Shown here: positions 16,709 through 25,111 of the stretch, one piece after another | Layout of the letters: each line of letters starts with the position of its first letter | Position numbering within the stretch: position 1 is the first letter of the stretch | Assembly: GCA_023664725.1 (NCBI GenBank) | Contig: JAMPFA010000003.1 | Coordinates: forward strand, 26,351 to 90,350 | Length of the DNA stretch: 64,000 bases | Origin: Roseburia sp. | Lineage (GTDB): Bacteria; Bacillota; Clostridia; Lachnospirales; Lachnospiraceae | Direction of reading: 5' to 3' | Notes under the pieces: model-generated | Database searches by the model: none | What the model was told of the DNA's origin: nothing | The model's input: only the letters and a program-made list of their open reading frames with translations | Made by a program: the position numbers and the translations under genes

Positions 16709-17371
16709 TTACTGAACGATTATACTGTATTCATTGTCTATCTGTGCTACCCAGGGTTCTACCAAGCCTTTTACAACAGTGACAGCATTTTTCTCTGCCA
16801 GTTTTGCAAGGTCTTCTTCTTTGCCGATTCTTTCCTTCAAATCTTTTTCGCACAATTCAAAAGCTTCCTGGTGTATGTTTTCTCGTTCGCTTTTTTTATC
16901 TTTAAATATATATTTCAGTGTGCCGGGATCAACGGTCTGTTCCTGAAATTCAATGGCAGGAATGATGATACGGATGGTTTTTGTCTCCTCATCAATGTCA
17001 AAGGTTATTTTGCTAAAATCGATTCCGGCTTTTACTTTTCCTTCGTATGCCACATAGTATTTTACGGTGGTTTTGTCCTCGCCGTAAGCTCTTGCAACGG
17101 CATTGTACACATAGTCTGCGGTGGATAATTCACTGATCTCAAAAATTTTATCCAGAGAGGCTTTGCTTATGGTGGTTAATTTGCCTTCCTCTCCTGTAAT
17201 CATTTGGCCGATGTTGTCCTTAAGGGAAACTGTCCCTTTCTGGAAAAAGTTATTTTTTATGTACAGTATGCAAAAAATAAGTAAGACAGCGAATAATGTA
17301 AAGGGGATGACACGCCAGAGGCTTCGTTTTTCTGTCTTTTTAACATCATTTTTGTTATTGTGAAATATCAT
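16709..17371 (-). CDS. DUF4230-family membrane-anchored protein
   Basis: 220 residues. The start at ATG 17371 follows GGGAGG at the right distance. An in-frame start at 17389 has no such site. A short basic cytosolic tail is followed by one membrane helix (about residues 25-45, VIPFTLFAVLLIFCILYI). The outer domain has DUF4230 features: 'ISELSTADYVYNAVA', 'YYVAYEGKVKAGIDFSKI', 'IRIIIPAIEF', then C-terminal helices. Anchoring is by a helix here and by lipid in the downstream paralogue. Function is unknown. Confidence 0.82.
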   Translation of the reverse strand: MIFHNNKNDVKKTEKRSLWRVIPFTLFAVLLIFCILYIKNNFFQKGTVSLKDNIGQMITGEEGKLTTISKASLDKIFEISELSTADYVYNAVARAYGEDKTTVKYYVAYEGKVKAGIDFSKITFDIDEETKTIRIIIPAIEFQEQTVDPGTLKYIFKDKKSERENIHQEAFELCEKDLKERIGKEEDLAKLAEKNAVTVVKGLVEPWVAQIDNEYSIIVQ

Positions 17372-17681
17372 GGGAACCTCCCGTAACACGTTTTGGATTT
17401 TAACCTATTGCTATTATTATATCTGTGAATATTCTTTTGCGCAATTAGAAATTTCACAGTGGGTTCTTCATTTAATGGAGGATCATCTCATCTACCAGTA
17501 AATTTCTTCAAGAACTCCATTATTCATGCCCAGCTGAAAAGAGAAAGTTGTTTTGGAATCTCTTAATCCTTTTTTGGTTATTTGAAAAAATTTAACATCA
17601 CATCTTCATTCCAAATTCATACCCCTATGCTATACTGGACAAAATGAAATACAATTCAAAGATTCAGGAAAGGAAAGCAAT
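17372..17681. other. 310-base divergent intergenic region
   Basis: It holds the minus-strand promoter of the DUF4230 pair near 17416-17444. On the right, a possible TATACT at 17631-17636 could serve the response regulator. In between I see no open frame longer than about ten codons, no hairpin and no repeat. Confidence 0.6.
17416..17444 (-). promoter_or_regulatory. Promoter of the DUF4230 pair
   Basis: On the minus strand TTGCGC (17444-17439), a 17-base spacer and TATAAT (17421-17416), about 45 bases before the ATG at 17371. Confidence 0.5.
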
Positions 17682-18382
17682 ATGGACACAACAAAATATA
17701 AAGTCCTGTTTTTAGAGGACGAACCCACCATCCGGGAAGTGCTGACAGAGTACATGCTGATATCAGGATACGAAGTGACGGAGGTAGACCGGGGGGATGA
17801 AGCCATAGAGCTTTTAAAAAAAGATACCTATCACATTGCGGTGCTTGACATTATGGTGCCGGGGGTGGACGGGTTTGAAGTGTTAAAATTTATCCAGGAG
17901 AACAATGTAACCACGGCAGTAATAATGCTGACGGCGTTGGAGGATGAAAAGACCCAGGTGAAGGCCTTTAATCTCTACGCAGACGACTATGTGATAAAGC
18001 CGGTATCCCCCATTATATTATTAAAGCGCATGGAGACTATTTTGCGGCGCATCTGTGGAAGGCTGGAGGAAAACAGGGAGGAGAAAAAGGCCTCTTTTTG
18101 CAGGAGGAGGCGTACTGTGCCTATTACCAGGGACAAAAACTTCCCCTTACATTAAGCGAATATCTGTTGTTGCAGACACTTTTTAAAGCACCGAACCGGG
18201 TGTTTACCAGGGAGCAGTTGATCCTTAGTATTTTCAATGAGGACTATATCGGAAACGACAGGATAATTGATGCCCATGTAAAAAATCTGCGGAAGAAGCT
18301 GCCCATACCCTGTATCAAAACAGTGATCGGTGTGGGATACCAGTTTGACAGGGAAGCGGGTAACAGAGAGGAAATGAGGTGA
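17682..18382 (+). pseudogene. OmpR-type response regulator split by a -1 frameshift
   Basis: The receiver domain is intact (17682 to about 18090; D56 in VLDIMVPGVDG, T79-region MLTA, K-P at VIKPVSP). The winged helix is also intact but in the -1 frame (about 18090-18382; LTLSEYLLLQTLF, RIIDAHVKNLRKKL, VIGVGYQFD). Frame 0 runs on to a stop at 18153-18155. The shift lies between the A5 run (18084-18088) and the T5 run (18095-18099). Adding one base to either run gives a normal protein. An AGGGAGGAG at 18075-18083 stands 11 bases before the T run, which resembles the layout of programmed -1 sites. The alternatives are mutation or sequencing error. The downstream kinase and transporter are intact. 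Confidence 0.8.
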
Positions 18383-18386
18383 GAAC

Positions 18387-20042
18387 ATGAAACTGGGAGG
18401 AAGAAATTTATTTTATAGTATGACTTTGGCAGGATTTATGATGGTATTTCTTGTGGGCTATTTTGTGTATATGCTTCCGTCGCTGTATGTGGATTACACC
18501 ATGGAACAGAATTTGCGGGCGGTGAAAGAACAGCACCGGGCCTTTGTGAAAAACGGAAATTATGACAATGTGCAGCTGAAAAATCCAACGGCGTGTTTTT
18601 CCTTAAAAATACCGGATGAGGGGGAGAGCATAGGGATAACCACAAAGATGTTTTCTGCAACTATAACCATAAAGGATCAGCGGATCCAGGAGATCTTTCA
18701 CCAGCTTCGGGATGTGGCGAAAAGCTATGGGCAGGGAGAAGAAGAGGTTGACAGAGAGAGTATCGGAAGTCTGTTTGAGGATAAAAATCAGGAGTGGAAA
18801 GAGAGTTTCGGAGAGGTTTTTAACGAGGAAAATTCCATGCCTTTTGAGCTTGAGATATTAGCCAGGAAAAATATGGAAAACGAATACAGGGGTGAATATG
18901 AAAAAATCCACATGGTAACGGATGATTTTGTGGTGTTTGAGATGGGGGTGAGGGATAACAGCAATCAGTATGTGAATTATATCGGAGTGGAGAGAGGGGA
19001 AGACTGCCTGTTCCTTACGTTTTTGCCGGCAATCACGCCGGATATGAATGAGATCCGTCCCATCGTATTTCAGAGTCTTCCCATGCTGGGAGCGGTGATC
19101 TGTCTTTTGGTACTGCTGTTTTCCCAGGTCTATTCCAGGGGGATTGTGACGCCTGTTGTGCAGCTTGTGGAGCACACAGAGCAGATGAAAAATACCAATG
19201 GATTTCAGGTTGCTCCCATGGAGAAAAAGCAGGGGAAAAGGGAGGATGAGATCGGCGTACTGGCAGAGACCATCGATGATTTGTATCGGAAAGTCCGGGA
19301 AAGTTACATCAGTCTGGAAGAAAAAAATCAGGCTCTTTTAGAGGAAAACAAGAGACAGGAAGTGCTGCTTCGGGCCTCTTCCCATCAGCTGAAAACTCCC
19401 ATTTCAGCAGCCCTTCTCCTGGTGGAGGGAATGATGAATAAGGTGGGAAAATATCAGGACAGGGAAGCCTATCTTCCACAGGTAAAGAGACAGCTTTTGT
19501 CCATGAAAAAGATGGTGGAGGATATTTTATATCTGAATCACTGTGGGGAAAATCTTGATTTTCAGTGGGTGGATTTTAAGGGCGTGCTGGAAAATCAACT
19601 GCAGGTTTTCCGCATTCCCATAAAAGAAAAAAAGCTGCAGATTTCCAGGGAAGGAGAGGAGACACTTACTCTCTTTACAGATGAGATCATAGTATCCCAT
19701 ATCATTGGAAACCTGTTATCCAACGCCGTAAATTACACCCCGGAGGGCGGGGAGATTCGGATTTATCTGGAAAAAGAGAAACTAACCATACAAAATTTTG
19801 GTGTGTGTATCCCGGAGGAACTTCTGCCCCATATTTTTGAACCTTTTGTCAGCGGAAATCATGAGAAAAGTCAGGGTACGGCAGACAGCCATGGGTTGGG
19901 ACTATATATCGGTGCGTACTATGCAAAGCAGATTGGAATGGAAATTCATATAGAAAATGGGGAGAAGAGCGTGGTGACTGTACTTATCTTTGAGAATGAA
20001 AAAAGGAAAAACGGAGGGATATGGGACATATGGGACATTTAA
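18387..20042 (+). CDS. Sensor histidine kinase
   Basis: 551 residues. An N-terminal membrane helix (about 8-30), an outer domain of about 200 residues, a second helix near residue 235 (LGAVICLLVLLFSQVYS) and a HAMP-like segment are followed by a coiled coil. The DHp domain has His333 in ASSHQLKTPISAALL. The ATP-binding domain has the N box (GNLLSNAVNYT) and the G2 box (SHGLGLYIGAYYA). The 'HQLKTP' form of the H box is seen in Bacillota kinases that control ABC transporters, and the next two genes encode one. It starts four bases after the response regulator stop, and its end overlaps the ATPase start. Confidence 0.9.
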   Translation: MKLGGRNLFYSMTLAGFMMVFLVGYFVYMLPSLYVDYTMEQNLRAVKEQHRAFVKNGNYDNVQLKNPTACFSLKIPDEGESIGITTKMFSATITIKDQRIQEIFHQLRDVAKSYGQGEEEVDRESIGSLFEDKNQEWKESFGEVFNEENSMPFELEILARKNMENEYRGEYEKIHMVTDDFVVFEMGVRDNSNQYVNYIGVERGEDCLFLTFLPAITPDMNEIRPIVFQSLPMLGAVICLLVLLFSQVYSRGIVTPVVQLVEHTEQMKNTNGFQVAPMEKKQGKREDEIGVLAETIDDLYRKVRESYISLEEKNQALLEENKRQEVLLRASSHQLKTPISAALLLVEGMMNKVGKYQDREAYLPQVKRQLLSMKKMVEDILYLNHCGENLDFQWVDFKGVLENQLQVFRIPIKEKKLQISREGEETLTLFTDEIIVSHIIGNLLSNAVNYTPEGGEIRIYLEKEKLTIQNFGVCIPEELLPHIFEPFVSGNHEKSQGTADSHGLGLYIGAYYAKQIGMEIHIENGEKSVVTVLIFENEKRKNGGIWDIWDI

Positions 20043-20914
20043 ATTTGTTGTCTATGGAAAACTTGACGGTGAGTTACGGAAAAGAGGTTGCCCTTCACAT
20101 TGAGGCACCGTTCGTTATCGAGGAGGGAGACCGGATCGGTATTATCGGCTCCAACGGCGCAGGAAAAAGCACACTGATCAAAAGTATTTTAGGGCTGGTA
20201 AAATATCAGGGGAGTATCCACACCAATCTTGCACCGGAACAGATTGCCACCCACATGCAGTTCAATGAATACACAGACTCTATGGCAACGAAGTACGTTA
20301 TGGAAGCAATTTTGGACACCAGGATTTCTAAAAATCAAAAACTGCAGGAACTGATCCACTACTTTGAATTTGAGGACTGCCTGCGGAAAAAATACAACAA
20401 GCTCTCCGGGGGACAAAAGCAGAGGTTTACCATTATCCTGGTGATGATGCAGGACGCCCCGCTGACATTTTATGATGAAGTGACCTCCGGCCTTGACTTT
20501 GAGACAAGGCAGAAACTGGTGGAAAAACTGGTTTCCTGGTATAAACAAAAGGATTCCAGCCTCTGCATTGTATCTCACTACTATGAGGAGTTAGAACTGC
20601 TGGCAGACAAACTTCTGATTCTGGATAAAGGGAGAGTCATTGATTTTGGAAGAAAAGAGGATCTGTTTCAAAAATACTGTGGAAGGGCAGTGATCGTTTT
20701 GGAATATTCTAAGGAAAAGGATGAGCTGTTTGCCAAATATGACAGACTTGCTTCCCCGGCACATTTGATCGCCCTTGCCTGCGACTCCAAGCAGCGGGAG
20801 AGAGAGATCACAGACCTTTTGATCCGGCACAATATGAACTACACCAGAAGCAGTACGGACATTGAGATTATCTACACAAATGCAAAAGAGAGATTTTATG
20901 GAAAAGGAGTTTAA
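20030..20914 (+). CDS. ABC transporter ATP-binding protein
   Basis: 294 residues from the ATG at 20030. Three ATGs compete. The one at 20021 is only two bases from GGAGGG (20013-20018), while 20030 is eleven bases away and more plausible. The protein has Walker A (GSNGAGKS), the signature LSGGQKQR, a Walker B with catalytic Glu (FYDEVTSGLD) and the H loop (IVSHYYEE). The C-terminal 80 residues resemble the extension of BcrA-type export ATPases. With the next gene it forms a drug or peptide exporter, probably induced by the two-component system upstream. It overlaps the kinase gene by 13 bases. Confidence 0.9.
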   Translation: MGHLNLLSMENLTVSYGKEVALHIEAPFVIEEGDRIGIIGSNGAGKSTLIKSILGLVKYQGSIHTNLAPEQIATHMQFNEYTDSMATKYVMEAILDTRISKNQKLQELIHYFEFEDCLRKKYNKLSGGQKQRFTIILVMMQDAPLTFYDEVTSGLDFETRQKLVEKLVSWYKQKDSSLCIVSHYYEELELLADKLLILDKGRVIDFGRKEDLFQKYCGRAVIVLEYSKEKDELFAKYDRLASPAHLIALACDSKQREREITDLLIRHNMNYTRSSTDIEIIYTNAKERFYGKGV

Positions 20915-20915
20915 T

Positions 20916-21689
20916 ATGGGTGAGAAAAACAGAAAAATTATTACAGGTTCCATGATACGATATGAACTTCGCAATGTTACAGGAAATCCCTTTGTGCATA
21001 TTTTTGGGATTGGGATGCCGGTGCTTATGGCGGTTCTTATTACCCGGGTATATGTGGCGGAAATATCGGATGACTTTATAGTAAAAATGAGCTCCACCAC
21101 TATTTTTCTGGGGATCGGGGCATTGATCCCCATGGCCACTATTTTGATCGGATATGCAGTGGTCCTGGCTCAGGATTTGGAGAAGGGAATACCACAGAGG
21201 TTACAGTTATTTGGAATCAAAAGCAGTGTGACTATTGTGAACCGGGCAGTGTCGGAACTGATCTTTATGATGCTGGCATATTTTATCTATTTCCTTGTGG
21301 GCATTTTCGCACTGGATCTTGAGCCCCCCACAGTATCTGGATTCCTGCTCTACGTGATCTGCATCCTGGTCTTTAGCATAACTTGTTTTATGATGGCTCA
21401 TGGGATTGCATCCCTGACAAAGAAATTTGGTCTGACCTACTGCGTGGTGATGCTTATTTACTTTGTATTTATGATCTTTGGCGGTTCTATGGGGATCAGT
21501 TACGAAAATATGTCAGCGTGGATGCAGGCGGTGGCAAAGCTTTTGCCAGTCACTTACTTTAACCGGGACTTCTTTGACATCTGGACAGGTGAGCGCTATG
21601 ATTTTGTGCCTATGATCCAGTCCTATCTGTTTTTCGGGGCTGTGGGAGGGATTCTTTTATTTATCGCACAGAAAAGAAACAGCAGATAA
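20916..21689 (+). CDS. ABC-2-type transporter permease
   Basis: 257 residues. The ATG at 20916 sits six bases after AAGGAG and one base after the ATPase stop. About six membrane helices are visible, in the ABC-2 layout: FVHIFGIGMPVLMAVLI, TIFLGIGALIPMATILIG, LIFMMLAYFIYFLVGIF, YVICILVFSITCFMMAHG, YCVVMLIYFVFMIFGGSM, SYLFFGAVGGILLFIA. A 'LLPVTYFNRDFFDIW' loop before the last helix is typical. It forms the membrane channel for the ATPase encoded just upstream. Confidence 0.9.
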   Translation: MGEKNRKIITGSMIRYELRNVTGNPFVHIFGIGMPVLMAVLITRVYVAEISDDFIVKMSSTTIFLGIGALIPMATILIGYAVVLAQDLEKGIPQRLQLFGIKSSVTIVNRAVSELIFMMLAYFIYFLVGIFALDLEPPTVSGFLLYVICILVFSITCFMMAHGIASLTKKFGLTYCVVMLIYFVFMIFGGSMGISYENMSAWMQAVAKLLPVTYFNRDFFDIWTGERYDFVPMIQSYLFFGAVGGILLFIAQKRNSR

Positions 21690-21695
21690 GGACTC

Positions 21696-21724
21696 TTGAA
21701 AATTTAAGTTAAATCTACTATAAT
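21696..21724 (+). promoter_or_regulatory. Promoter of the small protein-lipase operon
   Basis: TTGAAA (21696-21701), 17-base spacer, perfect TATAAT (21719-21724), 30 bases before the ATG at 21754. Confidence 0.65.
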
Positions 21725-21753
21725 GTAACAAAACCATAGAAGGGGTGAAGGAT

Positions 21754-21936
21754 ATGACAGAAAAAGAAATGTTAAAAATATCTGTAGAAGAATTTTCAAG
21801 AGTCCAGGATTGGATGGAAATGGCAGACAAGGATTCTGATGTGTTTAAATCTTTGAAAAAGAGATACCTTGACTTAAAAGTTATACTGACTTCATCCGGC
21901 GTTAATCTTACGGAAATAGACAGAGTAAAGGTATAG
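21754..21936 (+). CDS. Small helical protein of unknown function
   Basis: 60 residues, MTEKEMLKISVEEF onward. The ATG at 21754 is preferred over an in-frame GTG at 21745 because AAGGGGTGAAGG lies directly upstream. The protein is charged and helical (FSRVQDWMEMADKDSDVFKSLKKRYLDLKVIL), ending in 'LTEIDRVKV'. There is no membrane segment or known motif. It has its own consensus promoter, and a lipase gene starts five bases after its stop, so the two are probably co-expressed. Similar short proteins are common in Lachnospiraceae genomes, but I do not recognise a named family. Confidence 0.7.
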   Translation: MTEKEMLKISVEEFSRVQDWMEMADKDSDVFKSLKKRYLDLKVILTSSGVNLTEIDRVKV

Positions 21937-21941
21937 AGTGC

Positions 21942-23282
21942 ATGAGATATTTGATACGAATGATTTTTACCTGCATTTTGTTTTGCGGGGCAAACGGTTA
22001 TATATTGGCAAAGATGGAGAGCGGAATAGTATTCTGGCTTTTCATTTTTGCCGCTTATATTTTTCTCAATATAAAACCTGCATTTTATACGGGAAAGTTA
22101 AAAACAAAAAGGCTTAGGGTATGTCAGAACGGATGCGAGCTTCTGCTAATGTTTCTTGCCTCTGTGTTTTTTTCTGTCCTGTTTTTCATTTTCGGAGTCT
22201 TTGGAAAGATTCCTCTTTTCGAGAAGATGGATACATGGCAGAACTGGCTTTTTTATATCCTTCTTGTAGTGGCGGCGGAGAGTATTGTCTTTTGGAATGG
22301 CATTATCCGCATCTATCTGTCCTCGGCACAGCTTGGGATGAAATGGCGGATTATCGGTGTCCTCTGCGGATGGATCCCTGTGGTACATATCATTGTTCTT
22401 TGCAGGCTCATTGGGATTGCCTCAAGGGAGGTGGCATTGGAACAGGAAAAGCTGGTTTTAAATGAAAGCCGGAGAGAGGAGAAAATCTGTGCCACAAAGT
22501 ATCCCATTCTTATGGTTCATGGGGTGTTTTTCCGGGATTTCCGCTATCTGAACTACTGGGGCAGGATTCCGGGAGAGCTTAAGAAAAACGGTGCGGTGGT
22601 CTACTATGGAAACCACCAGTCTGCGGCTTCTGTTGCGGATTCAGGAAGAGAGCTGGCAGAGAGGATCCGGGGCATTGTGGAGGAGACTGGGTGCGGGAAA
22701 GTGAATCTTATCGCCCACTCAAAGGGAGGGCTTGACTGCAGATATGCGCTGTGCAATCTGGGAGTGGGGGATATGACGGCATCACTCACCACCATAAACA
22801 CACCACACAGAGGATGCGAGTTTGCGGACTATCTCTTGTCAAAAATTCCTGAAAAGCAGAAGCTGGCAGTGGCCCGGACATACAATGCAGCCCTTAAAAA
22901 ACTAGGGGATTTCAACCCGGATTTCCTGGCGGCTGTGGAGGATCTGACAGCAGAATCCTGTCGGAAATTTAATGAGGAGACAGGGGATGTGACCGGTGTG
23001 TTTTACCAGAGCGTAGGCACGGGAATGCGGGTGGCAAGAGGCGGAAGGTTCCCCTTAAATCTCACCCACAGGCTGGTTCGTCTCTTTGACGGGGAAAATG
23101 ACGGGCTGGTGGGAAAAGCCTCTTTTCCCTGGGGAGAACGCTATGAATACTTAACGATTGCGGGCGACCGGGGGATTTCCCATGGAGACATGATTGATCT
23201 GAACCGGGAGAATCTGCCGGAGTTTGATGTGCGTGAATTTTATGTGCAGCTTGTGAAGGATTTGAAGGAGCGGGGATTTTGA
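21942..23282 (+). CDS. Membrane-anchored lipase/esterase (alpha/beta hydrolase)
   Basis: 446 residues. The first 165 residues contain about four or five membrane helices (IRMIFTCILFCGANGYIL, FWLFIFAAYIFLNI, LMFLASVFFSVLFFIFGVF, WLFYILLVVAAESIVFW). The hydrolase domain follows, with the oxyanion segment PILMVHGVFFRD, a nucleophile elbow AHSKGG (Ser), TTINTPHRGCEFA, and probable Asp (FDGENDGLV) and His (GISHGDMIDL) of the triad. This resembles bacterial triacylglycerol lipases of the LipA type. The helical N-terminus places it in the membrane. Substrate is unknown; phospholipid or glycolipid turnover is a guess. Confidence 0.85.
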   Translation: MRYLIRMIFTCILFCGANGYILAKMESGIVFWLFIFAAYIFLNIKPAFYTGKLKTKRLRVCQNGCELLLMFLASVFFSVLFFIFGVFGKIPLFEKMDTWQNWLFYILLVVAAESIVFWNGIIRIYLSSAQLGMKWRIIGVLCGWIPVVHIIVLCRLIGIASREVALEQEKLVLNESRREEKICATKYPILMVHGVFFRDFRYLNYWGRIPGELKKNGAVVYYGNHQSAASVADSGRELAERIRGIVEETGCGKVNLIAHSKGGLDCRYALCNLGVGDMTASLTTINTPHRGCEFADYLLSKIPEKQKLAVARTYNAALKKLGDFNPDFLAAVEDLTAESCRKFNEETGDVTGVFYQSVGTGMRVARGGRFPLNLTHRLVRLFDGENDGLVGKASFPWGERYEYLTIAGDRGISHGDMIDLNRENLPEFDVREFYVQLVKDLKERGF

Positions 23283-23341
23283 GTTCTTCCTTCTCTGCCT
23301 GGGGCACTCTTTTAAGAACAAAATTCCTCTTTTAGAATAAA

Positions 23342-25048
23342 ATGTTAAAAAAGGCTGAGGGAAAAGTTTTGAATTGTCAGGATGCAGTGTATTCCAATGA
23401 TTATTATGATATTTTGGTGAGCAGCGTGGATGTGGTAAAGGGCGGGGAGGAGTTGTGCAGGCAGAAGGTTGCCGACTATTACACGGTGTACTATGTCAAC
23501 AGCGCAGACGTGCCGCCCCTGACCATTGCCAATTACTACCACAGCAGCATTCCAAAGCTCTATACCACCCTTGACCAACGTTCCCTGGAGGAGAGCGGCA
23601 TTATCAGGGTGCAGAACCAGAGAAATTTTGAACTGCGGGGCAGGGGGATTCTGATTGGCTTTGTGGACACGGGGATTACCTACACCAACAGCGCATTCCG
23701 GAATCTGGACGGCAGCAGCCGGATTGTGGCGATCTGGGACCAGACCAGGCCCTCAGAGACGCCCCCCTATGAATTTATATATGGAACCCAGTATTTAAAG
23801 TCGGATATCGACTACGCCTTACAGCAGGAGAATCCCCTGGATTTTGTACCCCAGGTGGATGACAACGGCCACGGAACCATGCTTGCCTCCATTGCGGCGG
23901 GCAGCGAGGATTTGCAGAAGGATTTTATCGGCGCAGCCCCCTATGCGGATATTGCCATGGTAAAATTAAAGCCGGCAAAGGAGAATCTGCGGGAGTTTTA
24001 CTATATCAGGGAGGGGGCGGTGGCCTACCAGGAAAACGATATTCTGGCGGGGATTGATTATATAAGCCGCCTGGCGGAGGAGAGGCAGCAGCCTTTGGTT
24101 CTCTGCATCGGGCTGGGCAACAACCAGGGGGATCACGGGGAAGGGGGCAGGCTGGCTAGCGTTTTGGATGCCATGTCCGTAAGGCGGCGCCACGCCATCT
24201 GCGTTGCGGTGGGCAACGAGGCAAACGCAAGGCATCATTATTACGGCGCATTGAGCCCCAACACCTCCGAGACGGTGGAGATGAACGTGACGAAAAATAT
24301 GCGGGGCTTTCAGATGGAGCTTTGGGCAAATGCCCCGGAGGTTTACGCCCTCTCCATCATATCCCCCACCGGGGAGGTGCTGCCAAAGGTTCCGGTGTAC
24401 GCCAACCAGCAGCAGCGGCTTTCTTTTTTGCTGGAAAATACCACGGTGATTGTCAATTACCAGACCGGCGGCCTGCGCAGCCGCAACCAGCTGATCCACA
24501 TAGAGTTCCAGAACCCGGCTCCGGGCATCTGGAAGTTAGAGGTTTTCCCCAGCATTATTTACAGCGGGAATTTTCATATTTACCTGCCGATGACGGATTT
24601 TCTGGAGGAGGAGGTGTTTTTCCTGCGATCCAACCCGGACACCACCCTGACCATCCCCTCCGGCGCAGCGTCGCCGATCTCCGTGGCGGGGTACAATGCC
24701 TACACGGACGGCGCCTACCTGGATTCCGGGCGGGGGTATTCCTTAGAGGGAACCATCAATCCCGACTTTGCCGCCCCGGCGGTGAATGTGTACGCCCAGA
24801 ACCAGCGGGGGGACTACGTCACCATGACGGGGACCAGTGCGGCGGCGGCCATCGCCTCCGGCGCAGCGGCGCTGCTTTTGGAGTGGAATATCAATTATAT
24901 GAACAATCCCACGGTCAATGCCATTGAGATAAAAAACCAGCTGATTAACGGAACCAGACAGCTTCCCAACGAGCTTTACCCCAACCGCATGGAGGGCTAT
25001 GGGCGGCTGGATTTGTACCAGACGCTGCTGCGCATGAGAAATGTGTAA
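23342..25048 (+). CDS. Csp-like subtilase (S8 family), probable germination protease
   Basis: 568 residues from ATG 23342. That ATG has no ribosome site, while the in-frame TTG at 23369 (giving LNCQDAVYSNDYYD) has GAGGG seven bases upstream and may be the true start. A prodomain of about 95 residues is followed by a subtilisin domain with an intact triad: Asp109 (GFVDTGI), His177 (NGHGTML) and Ser499 (GTSAAAA). A large insert between His and Ser resembles the jellyroll of Clostridium CspB, which activates the cortex hydrolase SleC during germination. No export signal is seen, as in Csp proteins. The gene is more GC-rich than its left neighbour and precedes a spore-type amidase. Confidence 0.85.
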   Translation: MLKKAEGKVLNCQDAVYSNDYYDILVSSVDVVKGGEELCRQKVADYYTVYYVNSADVPPLTIANYYHSSIPKLYTTLDQRSLEESGIIRVQNQRNFELRGRGILIGFVDTGITYTNSAFRNLDGSSRIVAIWDQTRPSETPPYEFIYGTQYLKSDIDYALQQENPLDFVPQVDDNGHGTMLASIAAGSEDLQKDFIGAAPYADIAMVKLKPAKENLREFYYIREGAVAYQENDILAGIDYISRLAEERQQPLVLCIGLGNNQGDHGEGGRLASVLDAMSVRRRHAICVAVGNEANARHHYYGALSPNTSETVEMNVTKNMRGFQMELWANAPEVYALSIISPTGEVLPKVPVYANQQQRLSFLLENTTVIVNYQTGGLRSRNQLIHIEFQNPAPGIWKLEVFPSIIYSGNFHIYLPMTDFLEEEVFFLRSNPDTTLTIPSGAASPISVAGYNAYTDGAYLDSGRGYSLEGTINPDFAAPAVNVYAQNQRGDYVTMTGTSAAAAIASGAAALLLEWNINYMNNPTVNAIEIKNQLINGTRQLPNELYPNRMEGYGRLDLYQTLLRMRNV

Positions 25049-25056
25049 AACCTTTC

Positions 25057-25083
25057 ACTTTTCTTTCCCCTGTGCATAAGATA
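25057..25083 (+). promoter_or_regulatory. Sigma-K-like promoter of the SPOR amidase
   Basis: AC at 25057-25058, a 16-base gap, then CATAAGATA at 25075-25083. This fits the sigma-K form AC-N16-CATAnnnTA exactly. The gene starts 29 bases downstream. A 6-bp inverted repeat (TTCCCC/GGGGAA) flanks the -10 box. Confidence 0.5.
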
Positions 25084-25111
25084 AGGGGAAGAACAGTTTT
25101 AGGAGTATTCC

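Noticed and set aside
24322..24927. 201-residue plus-strand frame inside the Csp-like gene
   Set aside because: A by-product of higher GC content there. Its translation is Pro/Gly/His/Arg-rich with no motif, and the Csp frame holds the catalytic serine.
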